Positions 9,451-15,123 of a stretch of 22,628 nt of DNA are shown here, one piece after another. This stretch comes from a virus. The DNA is taken from positions 1 to 22,628 of the IMG/VR virus record IMGVR_UViG_3300042898_002786. One strand, written 5' to 3'. The notes beneath the pieces were generated by a model that saw nothing but the letters and a program-made list of their open reading frames with translations, was not told where the DNA came from and searched no databases. Numbering within the stretch: the stretch's first letter is position 1; each line of letters starts with the position of its first letter. The position numbers were made by a program, and so were the translations under genes.

Positions 9451-10818
9451 TTAGTTTGTTTTTTTATCATTAAAATACCCAGAACCTTCTTTGTTTATAA
9501 TTGTTATAATACCATTAAAAGATTTAATTTGAGACTTTTTTTCCTTATCAATATATTCTTTTTGAAAAGTTACATCAAAAGTATTTGATTTTCTTTCTGT
9601 TTTATTTTCTTTATTTACAATTATTTTAACCTCTTTTTTATCATCATATAAGTTTAAGTCCGAATAATCAATTTCATTAACTTTGGCAGAATAATCCTCC
9701 CTAGAATTAAAAGTTATAGGGTTACTACTTTTATCTAACAATTTAAAATCTATAGTAGGACTTATTAAAGTATAAGTTAACACTTTATTAGGTATGAAAT
9801 ATTCAAAAGCATCACCCAAACTACGTCTAGCTTTTGATATGCTGTAATTTCTAACAATTTGTTGTGCTGGTACTATACCAGTACCTCTAGGGTTTTCTCC
9901 TTTTATCGCACTAGTTATAAAATTCCAAAGTGTAGGGTTTTTATAAAAAGCTTTTTTCATCAGTGGGTCTTGTGTTATAGCATCCATTAATTTTTTAGCC
10001 TCTTCTTTTTTTTGTTTATCTGTTTTTCCATCATTAGGTTCATCTTGTTTAGGTTCTTCTTGTTTAGGCTCTTCTTTTTTAGGTTCTTCTTTTTTACCAG
10101 AACCCTTGGTATCAACAAAAAACTTTTTAACCTCAATTTTAAATTCTTTATCATCTGCTTGTGATTTAAACATGGTAAAACCATCTTCTTCATAAAAAGG
10201 GTTATTTATTAAATCAATTTTTAAAATGATTGGGGATGTTGACTTTGATGTTACTTGTTTCATTGAAACAACAACATATTGTTCTTTTTTTTCTTGAACA
10301 ATACCATCCCATTTGAATTTTGAATCAAAATGTATTTCGTCATCTACTTTAACATTTTTAAGTTCATTGTAATATTGGTCTACAAAGTCAGAACCAGTTT
10401 TATCCAAATCATGTTCCAGCTCATAACTATCCATTTGATGTCCACTTCTTAAACTTTGCTCATCAGCAAATACTTTCAAACCCACAACATTATTTATAGT
10501 TAGAGTACCGCATTTACCAAAACTTACTTGAAATTTATTACCATAAATCATAGTATCAAAACGTGCATCAATACTACAACCTTTTGTTTTGGTTCCTTTG
10601 TTGACATCCTTTATCATTTTATGACCGTTTATCTCTTCAAATTTGAAATCATATTCGGTATCGCTACCACCCTTGATTCTTTGAATAACTGAAAAGAATT
10701 GAGCTTTTGGGTTATCGTTAAAAAATAAAGATAATTTTTCTGGGTTAGGTGCTTTCCTAGCCTCATCAACGTAGTTTTCTATTAGTTTAAATTGTTCTTC
10801 GGTTAATATTATTTTCAT
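9451..10818 (-). CDS. 455-aa protein of unknown function, upstream of tape measure
   Basis: I do not recognise a family. The open frame extends upstream to an ATG at 10863, but that codon lies inside the terminator hairpin of the preceding unit and upstream of the promoter-like motif. The ATG at 10816-10818, giving MKIILTEEQFKLIENYVDEA, is the sensible start. That N-terminus matches the start of the 158-aa protein (KI, T, EQ, K and I in register). The middle (about residues 240-270) carries a Lys/Glu/Pro linker of repeated EEPKx units. The flanking halves are mixed alpha/beta, with many Lys and Asp. It is co-transcribed with the tape measure, so a role as virion protein or tail-assembly factor is plausible but not shown. 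Confidence 0.7.
   Translation of the reverse strand: MKIILTEEQFKLIENYVDEARKAPNPEKLSLFFNDNPKAQFFSVIQRIKGGSDTEYDFKFEEINGHKMIKDVNKGTKTKGCSIDARFDTMIYGNKFQVSFGKCGTLTINNVVGLKVFADEQSLRSGHQMDSYELEHDLDKTGSDFVDQYYNELKNVKVDDEIHFDSKFKWDGIVQEKKEQYVVVSMKQVTSKSTSPIILKIDLINNPFYEEDGFTMFKSQADDKEFKIEVKKFFVDTKGSGKKEEPKKEEPKQEEPKQDEPNDGKTDKQKKEEAKKLMDAITQDPLMKKAFYKNPTLWNFITSAIKGENPRGTGIVPAQQIVRNYSISKARRSLGDAFEYFIPNKVLTYTLISPTIDFKLLDKSSNPITFNSREDYSAKVNEIDYSDLNLYDDKKEVKIIVNKENKTERKSNTFDVTFQKEYIDKEKKSQIKSFNGIITIINKEGSGYFNDKKTN
10034..10093 (-). repeat. 15-bp coding repeats encoding EEPK-type linker
   Basis: There are four consecutive 15-bp units of the type TTAGGTTCTTCTTGT (plus-strand reading), differing at one to three positions. 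They encode five-residue EEPKK/EEPKQ-type units in the 455-aa protein. The charged, proline-rich sequence is typical of an extended linker between two folded halves. Confidence 0.85.
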
Positions 10819-10832
10819 AATGTTCTTTTTTT

Positions 10833-10841
10833 TATAAATAT
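10833..10841 (-). promoter_or_regulatory. Late-promoter-like motif before the 455-aa/tape-measure unit
   Basis: An exact ATATTTATA sits on the coding strand 14 bp upstream of the chosen ATG at 10818 and immediately downstream of the preceding terminator. This position argues against the longer start at 10863. Confidence 0.6.
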
Positions 10842-10851
10842 CAATCAAAAC

Positions 10852-10873
10852 AAAAATCCCCATAAAATGGGGA
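10852..10873 (-). terminator. Terminator after the 107-aa frame
   Basis: On the minus strand, TCCCCAT, a 3-nt loop and ATGGGGA form a 7-bp perfect stem followed by TTTTTG. It begins 4 bp after the stop codon of the 107-aa frame (10878). The plus-strand side also ends in CTTTTT, so it could act in both directions. Confidence 0.85.
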
Positions 10874-10877
10874 CTTT

Positions 10878-11201
10878 TTACTTGGTTGGTATTTCACCAT
10901 TTTTCATTCTTGTTTTTAAAGCATCACCACTTATTTTTTTGGTTCTGGACCCCTTTCCGTTGCTAGCTTGATTTTGCTCTCTGGCTCTTTCCATTTGTTC
11001 TTCTTGCTTGGCATTGTCTCTAGTTAATTGCCCTATGAAAAATCGCCTCTCGTAAGTAGGCATTGACAAGACATCAGTATATGTCATATTTTTCATGTAT
11101 TGTGTACAAATCCATATCTCTTCTAAAAGAGGGACTTTATACTCTGATGTTAGGCCAAAAAAAGTTAAGGTTAAGGGGAAGAAAGGTCTCAATAGACCCA
11201 C
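10878..11201 (-). CDS. C-terminal domain frame of hub/tail-assembly-chaperone gene
   Basis: This 107-codon open frame is in +1 register relative to the end of the 426-aa gene and overlaps it by 65 bp. Its only early start is a GTG inside the upstream gene; the first ATG is at residue 36. The part beyond the overlap (YKVPLLEEIWICTQYMKN then YTDVLSMPTYERRFFIGQL) has the look of the C-terminal extension of T4 gp26-type baseplate hub proteins, a helix followed by a short P-x-x-x-R-R-F stretch. It continues into a charged tail (residues about 65-107). I think it is translated mainly as a fusion with the 426-aa frame through the 7-T run at 11157-11163, giving 512 aa. A separate start at Met36 or a sequencing indel are the alternatives. 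A strong terminator follows the stop. Confidence 0.6.
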   Translation of the reverse strand: MGLLRPFFPLTLTFFGLTSEYKVPLLEEIWICTQYMKNMTYTDVLSMPTYERRFFIGQLTRDNAKQEEQMERAREQNQASNGKGSRTKKISGDALKTRMKNGEIPTK

Positions 11202-12417
11202 CTCCAGGAGTCTTAACAGAGATATTCATGTCAATACCGCACTCAATGCTAGTTACATAGTCACTGAAAGCTTTACCATCACGAATTCTAATGCTGTTCA
11301 CATATTCTTTGATAAAATTTCTATCTCTATTCCCGTTTACTTCGACAATCAAATGTTCCATTGTGTATGTAGCCATGTTATTTACAGGCACCTTATTTTC
11401 CTTATCTTGTTCCAATCTAGTTTCAATGATATCAGAATCACCACAAGTTAACATTTTGAATTTGATTACATCCTTAGAGCTTGGGAATTGAAAATCAAAT
11501 AACCCTTCAGCATCTGGTTCAGCACCTAAATTTTTGGTTTTAAGTTCGTTAAGATTTAATTCTGTGTCAAAAGGTACATCATTTTCATCAAACAAAGTAA
11601 CTGGATATATTTCTCCATATGCTGTAGCTCTAAGCCAAATCATAATAGCGTTACGGTCACCAACCAAAAGGTCTTTGTATCTTAATTCTTGTTCCAAAAT
11701 CTTTCTATTCATTAGGATTTCCAAAAACTCACCACTTTGTAACAAGTTAGGACTTGTAAGAATATTTTCATCGGCAGTTGTCATATAAGACACTCTGACG
11801 TTAGGTTTTTTATTAGCATATGTTTTACCTTGAGAAGGCAATGGGATGACATCAAAAGCTGAATTATAGTTAGGTTGACTCAATTCAACAATATAAGGGT
11901 TGATATTTGAACTAACTTGACCATAGCTTTGAGGTTGTGTGATAGGTTGTTGAACTGGTGTTTGGTAATTATTTGTTTGCATGGGTTGATTGTTATTTTG
12001 AGTTTGATTTGTTTTTCCAACAGAAGCTTCATTATATTGTTGTTGATAATTTTGTGTTTGGTTTAAATTATTATTCAAACGTTCATCACGAATACGCATT
12101 TGTTCTTCAGATTTTTTTCTGATTTCCAAAACTTCTTGTTCGTATTTTGATAAAGCTCTTGGTACTGGTGTCTCAACCAATAAAGGGTCTTGAACAACGC
12201 CTTGTTGGTTGTGCATGTTTACCTGTTGTTCAGTTCTTCTTCTCATCTGCTCAACAGCATCAGCGTGTCCAGCTGGTGTATCTTGAGGGCCCATAGAATT
12301 TACATAAATTTCTTGTGTTGCGGCCATCTTTTCAGCTTCAAAAGCAGCTTGTTTGGCTCTTTCATCAGCAGCTTCTCTTTGTTCCTTGGTAGGAAATACA
12401 TTGGGTTTTTTATCCAT
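11137..12417 (-). CDS. gp26-like baseplate hub / tail-assembly chaperone, N-terminal frame
   Basis: This is a 426-aa frame. Residues about 1-170 are charged, then Gln/Asn-rich and low complexity (NNQPMQTNNYQTPVQQPITQ), probably disordered. From about 185 a folded domain follows, with VSYMTTADENILTSPNLLQS, EILMNRKILEQ, DRNAIMIWLRATAYG and a C-terminal LPLNLNFFWPNIRV. This is the pattern of the T4 gp26-type baseplate family (known as T4_baseplate), including the terminal FFWP. Phage genes in this position, between tube and tape measure, commonly encode chaperones that load the tape measure, often in two frames. The last codons overlap the 107-aa frame and the switch point is a run of seven T. 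The start ATG has an A/T leader (TTTTTAAA) without Shine-Dalgarno. The family call is moderately secure; the chaperone role is inferred. Confidence 0.68.
   Translation of the reverse strand: MDKKPNVFPTKEQREAADERAKQAAFEAEKMAATQEIYVNSMGPQDTPAGHADAVEQMRRRTEQQVNMHNQQGVVQDPLLVETPVPRALSKYEQEVLEIRKKSEEQMRIRDERLNNNLNQTQNYQQQYNEASVGKTNQTQNNNQPMQTNNYQTPVQQPITQPQSYGQVSSNINPYIVELSQPNYNSAFDVIPLPSQGKTYANKKPNVRVSYMTTADENILTSPNLLQSGEFLEILMNRKILEQELRYKDLLVGDRNAIMIWLRATAYGEIYPVTLFDENDVPFDTELNLNELKTKNLGAEPDAEGLFDFQFPSSKDVIKFKMLTCGDSDIIETRLEQDKENKVPVNNMATYTMEHLIVEVNGNRDRNFIKEYVNSIRIRDGKAFSDYVTSIECGIDMNISVKTPGGGSIETFLPLNLNFFWPNIRV
11157..11163 (-). other. Candidate frameshift site (7-T run)
   Basis: The coding strand reads AAC TTT TTT TGG in the 426-aa frame. 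Skipping one T gives AAC TTT TTT GGC and enters the 107-aa frame, joining 420 residues to 92 residues. The zero frame ends six codons later, just after FFWPNIRV. One fewer T would make a single uninterrupted gene, so an indel must be excluded before calling the site programmed. Confidence 0.5.
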
Positions 12418-12451
12418 TTTAAAAACGTTTAATAAATTGTTATAACTTTCT

Positions 12452-12460
12452 AATAAATAT
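12452..12460 (-). promoter_or_regulatory. Late-promoter-like motif before the 426-aa gene
   Basis: The coding strand reads ATATTTATT, one mismatch from ATATTTATA. It lies 34 bp upstream of the ATG and about 40 bp downstream of the tube-gene terminator. Confidence 0.5.
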
Positions 12461-12500
12461 AACAGTTAGAATTTTTTTGTAAATGATTGTTTTTAAATAA

Positions 12501-12542
12501 AAAAAGGTCACTTATTGCCATAAAGCAATAAATAACCTTTTT
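12501..12542 (-). terminator. Terminator after the tube gene
   Basis: AAAAAGGT at 12501-12508 pairs with ACCTTTTT at 12535-12542. TTATTGC at 12512-12518 pairs with GCAATAA at 12525-12531, with a symmetrical 3x3 internal loop and a 6-nt apical loop. It is A-flanked on one side and T-flanked on the other, so it could stop transcription in both directions. It lies about 25 bp after the tube stop codon. Confidence 0.8.
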
Positions 12543-12568
12543 AAATGATTGATAATCAAATAAATATT

Positions 12569-13057
12569 CTAGAATAACAAGATAGCTCTGTCAAAACGCA
12601 ATGTAGCAGTAATTTCTGCAATACCATCGTCATCCATTGACAAGTCACCAAATCCTACGTTGGTAAGCATTGTACCGTCTAACAACCACTTTTCAACAAC
12701 TACACCAGTCGGGTCAAGCATTTCAAGTTCTACTGGACGTTTATAACCAGCAGCGTAACCTTGACGACCTGTTATAGATTCAGAGTGAAGACGAACCCAC
12801 TCCATTATTGCTTGAGAAGCAGATGGACCAATTGGGTCACGGAAAGTAACATCAATTGCTTCCCATGTAAAACGTCCAATAACCCATGTAGAAGTGTTAA
12901 GGAAAGGGATTTCTACTTCATTTTGTGTAATTGAAGGTCTTGAAGCAGATGCCAACCACCATTGTTGAATCCCCAAATCAGAAGGGAAAGTAATAAGCCA
13001 ACGATTCTTTTTCTTAGGTTCGTAAGGCAAGGGCATTTTCATTAATAAATCAGCCAT
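12569..13057 (-). CDS. 19: Tail tube protein (gp19-like)
   Basis: This 162-aa protein is practically the length of T4 gp19 (163 aa). It begins MADLLMKMPLPYEPKKKNRW and contains the strand-loop pattern of the T4 gp19 tube family: FPSDLGIQQWWLASASRPSI, then a WEAIDVTFRDPIGPSA stretch before the conserved helix, and a C-terminal DDDGIAEITATLRFDRAIL. In contractile phages this protein polymerises into hexameric rings that form the inner tail tube, the conduit for DNA, surrounded by the sheath. It has its own unit: a motif at 13119-13127 upstream and a terminator at 12501-12542 downstream, fitting a protein needed in many copies. The start has an A-rich leader (AAAAAACAAAAAAAC) without Shine-Dalgarno. 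A homing endonuclease gene sits directly upstream on the other strand. Confidence 0.93.
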   Translation of the reverse strand: MADLLMKMPLPYEPKKKNRWLITFPSDLGIQQWWLASASRPSITQNEVEIPFLNTSTWVIGRFTWEAIDVTFRDPIGPSASQAIMEWVRLHSESITGRQGYAAGYKRPVELEMLDPTGVVVEKWLLDGTMLTNVGFGDLSMDDDGIAEITATLRFDRAILLF

Positions 13058-13075
13058 GTTTTTTTGTTTTTTAAG

Positions 13076-13084
13076 ATATTTATT
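13076..13084 (+). promoter_or_regulatory. Plus-strand copy of the late motif before the endonuclease gene
   Basis: ATATTTATT on the plus strand (within GATATTTATTAG) lies about 50 bp upstream of the endonuclease ATG. With the minus-strand copy at 13119-13127 it forms an exact 9-bp inverted repeat of GATATTTAT (13075-13083 and 13120-13128), so both genes of the divergent pair may carry the motif. Confidence 0.4.
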
Positions 13085-13118
13085 AGTATCTTTGCGGAGT
13101 ACTAAGTTATTGGTTTAT

Positions 13119-13127
13119 TATAAATAT
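13119..13127 (-). promoter_or_regulatory. Late-promoter-like motif before the tube gene
   Basis: An exact ATATTTATA lies on the minus strand about 60 bp upstream of the tube ATG. It is only 6 bp before the plus-strand endonuclease start, so it may be the original tube-gene promoter kept in place when the endonuclease gene was inserted. Confidence 0.5.
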
Positions 13128-13133
13128 CATAAA

Positions 13134-14572
13134 ATGGAAAAAATATCAAAAAAAGAAAAATTTATTATTAAAGCTAAAAATAAATTTGGTGATAAATATG
13201 ATTACATTGATTCTGAGTATATTAATTCATCAACAAAAATTAAAATAAAATGTGTTGAACATAACGAATATTTTAACCAAATACCTTCTGAACATCTAAG
13301 GAATAAAGTTGGTTGTAATCTATGTACTAGAAATCCCAAGGTAGATACCCTTTTTTTTATAAAAAAAGCAAAAGAAATACATGGAGATAGATATGATTAC
13401 AATAAAACAAATTATGTCAACTCCAACACAAAGGTTAGCATAACTTGTAAAAAACATGGTGAGTTTGAAGTTTTACCGAATAATCATTATAAACAAAATT
13501 GTCCAAATTGTTACAATGACAATAGGTCATTAACCAATGATGAATTTATGAGTAAAGCTAATGAAATTCATGGAAATAAGTATGATTATACTAATGTTGT
13601 ATATACGTCTTCAAAAGAAAGTATTGAAATAATTTGTAAAGAACATGGACGTTTCAATCAAATACCCAACGACCACATAGAAGGAAAAGGTTGCCCAAAA
13701 TGCGGTTCCAAATATAACAAATTAGAATTAGAGTTAAAAGATTATATCAATAATTTAGGTATTACTATAATTGAAAACACTAAAAATATAATACCGCCAC
13801 TTGAAATTGATATTTACATTCCATCACATAAAATAGCTATTGAATTTAATGGTCTTTATTGGCATTCTGAACTTTTTAAAGATAAAAATTATCATTTAAA
13901 AAAAACACAAGATTGTGAAAACATAGGAATTCAATTAATACATATTTTTGAAGATGAATGGTTAAATAAAAAAGAAATTGTTAAAAGCAGAATAAAAAAT
14001 TTGTTAGGTTTAAATAAAACAAAAATATACGCAAGAAAAACAAATATACAAGAAATATCAAACAATGAAGCTAATGACTTTTATCAACAAACCACATTCA
14101 AGGCAGTATTAACGCAAAGATTTGTATCGGACTGTACTACGATAATGATTTGGTTTCATTAATGACATTTGGGAATCTTAGAAAATCTTTAGGTAGTACT
14201 AGTCAATTAAATATTTATGAAATGCTTAGATTTTGTAATAAATTAAACACTAGTGTCATTGGTGGTGCTGATAAACTACTTAAGTATTTTATAAAGACAT
14301 ATCAACCAAAAAAGATAATTAGTTATGCTGATAGAAGGTGGAGTCAAGGCAACTTATATGTTAAATTAAAATTTGAAAAACAACATTCTAGTAAACCAAA
14401 CTACTGGTATATTAAAGGGGAAAATAGAAAACATAGATTTTCTTATCGAAAAGATGTTTTGGTTAAAGAAGGTTTTGACATAAACAAAACCGAACATGAA
14501 ATAATGCTTGAAAGAAATTTATATCGAATATATGATTGTGGGGCGATAACGTTTACTAAAGAATTTAATTAA
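13134..14572 (+). pseudogene. Vsr-like (EDxHD) homing endonuclease gene, frame-disrupted
   Basis: One gene is split into two open frames by a 1-nt shift near 14089-14091. The true start is ATG 13134 (MEKISKKEK), because the upstream codons belong to the promoter region. The N-terminal half holds three repeats of a zinc-ribbon-like module: G-x-K/R-YDY, then C-x-x-H-x-E/R-F, then H-x(6-9)-C-x-x-C. Next comes a Vsr-like nuclease core with LEIDIYIPSHKIAIEFNGLY, WHSE, and GIQLIHIFEDEW. The frame then changes: restoring one A in CAACAAACCAC gives QQNHIQGSINAKICIGLYYD followed by NDLVSLMTFG, an uninterrupted family-like sequence through to 14572. The restored gene has 480 codons. Such genes are mobile and cut phage DNA at a target site to spread. 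Here it is the only large plus-strand gene, inserted between the 158-aa gene and the tube gene. It could be dead, or the base could be a sequencing error. Confidence 0.82.
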
Positions 14573-15045
14573 TTTTTTTTATCTTCATATTCTTTTGCCA
14601 ATTCTTTATCTAAACCAATTAAATTAGCAATAACATTTGTACCAATAATGTGCTTCATGTTATTATCTTTAGAAATTTTGTTATACTCATCTTTTATTTT
14701 TTTGGCATTTTTAGCCAATAAATTTTTTGGATTTTTCATTCCTTTTTCTTCTAAAGCCTTGACCAATTCTTCTATTTTATTTTTGTTTTCTAGAGCAGAT
14801 TTTATTTCACCCATTATATTTTCATCACCAAGAGCGTCTTGAGCCATAGCTTTATTTAGCCCAGTCAAGCCAACACCTAAAAGGCTAGCAACACCTAAAA
14901 GAACCTCTTTCCAACCCTCTTCCAAAAGTTCTGGACCCAACTCTAGGTTTTCATTTAAAACGTTACCAGAAGCATTTAAACGACTTTCTTGTTCACGCAA
15001 TAAAATAGATTTGTATTGCTCAGATGTTATTTTTATTTTAGCCAT
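14569..15045 (-). CDS. 158-aa protein with conserved N-terminal tag and hydrophobic segment
   Basis: I do not recognise a family. The N-terminus, MAKIKITSEQYKSILLREQ, resembles that of the 455-aa protein (KI-x-x-T-x-EQ-x-K). A hydrophobic, glycine-containing stretch follows at about residues 47-68 (VLLGVASLLGVGLTGLNKAM), long enough to span a membrane or act as an amphipathic helix. The rest is helical and Lys/Glu-rich (IEELVKALEEKGMKNPKNLL). It forms its own unit between the sheath and tube genes, with a motif at 15059-15067 and the sheath terminator upstream. Its stop codon overlaps the convergent endonuclease stop by 4 bp. The position suggests a virion or tail-assembly protein made with the tail. 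A prohead- or virion-targeting role for the N-terminal tag is speculation. Confidence 0.7.
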   Translation of the reverse strand: MAKIKITSEQYKSILLREQESRLNASGNVLNENLELGPELLEEGWKEVLLGVASLLGVGLTGLNKAMAQDALGDENIMGEIKSALENKNKIEELVKALEEKGMKNPKNLLAKNAKKIKDEYNKISKDNNMKHIIGTNVIANLIGLDKELAKEYEDKKN

Positions 15046-15058
15046 GATTTCTTTTCAC

Positions 15059-15067
15059 TATAAATAT
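15059..15067 (-). promoter_or_regulatory. Late-promoter-like motif before the 158-aa gene
   Basis: An exact ATATTTATA lies on the coding strand 13 bp upstream of the ATG. It starts about 11 bp downstream of the T-run of the sheath terminator. Confidence 0.6.
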
Positions 15068-15078
15068 TCATATAAAAC

Positions 15079-15100
15079 AAAAAAGCTCCCGTTTGGGAGC
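15079..15100 (-). terminator. Sheath-gene terminator
   Basis: On the minus strand, GCTCCC, an AAAC loop and GGGAGC form a GC-rich 6-bp stem followed directly by TTTTTTG. It lies 23 bp past the sheath stop codon. This is the clearest intrinsic terminator in the window. Confidence 0.92.
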
Positions 15101-15123
15101 CTTTATGTTTATTTTTAAATAGA

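Noticed and set aside
9987-10193. 68-codon lysine-rich minus-strand frame
   Set aside because: A frame-shifted reading of the EEPK repeat region in the 455-aa gene.
10819-10863. Upstream ATG of the 455-aa gene at 10863
   Set aside because: It lies inside a terminator hairpin and ahead of the promoter-like motif; the ATG at 10818 matches the N-terminus of the 158-aa protein.
11063-12432. Several plus-strand frames opposite the 426-aa gene
   Set aside because: Antisense to a well-supported gene; no promoter-like motif or start context of their own.
13056-13133. Upstream extension of the endonuclease start to 13056
   Set aside because: The added 26 residues cover the divergent promoter region and begin at the tube-gene start codon; the ATG at 13134 begins the family-like sequence.
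14150-14572. Independent 140-aa gene
   Set aside because: It starts mid-domain and joins the upstream endonuclease in sequence once one base is restored; treated as the 3' part of the same gene.
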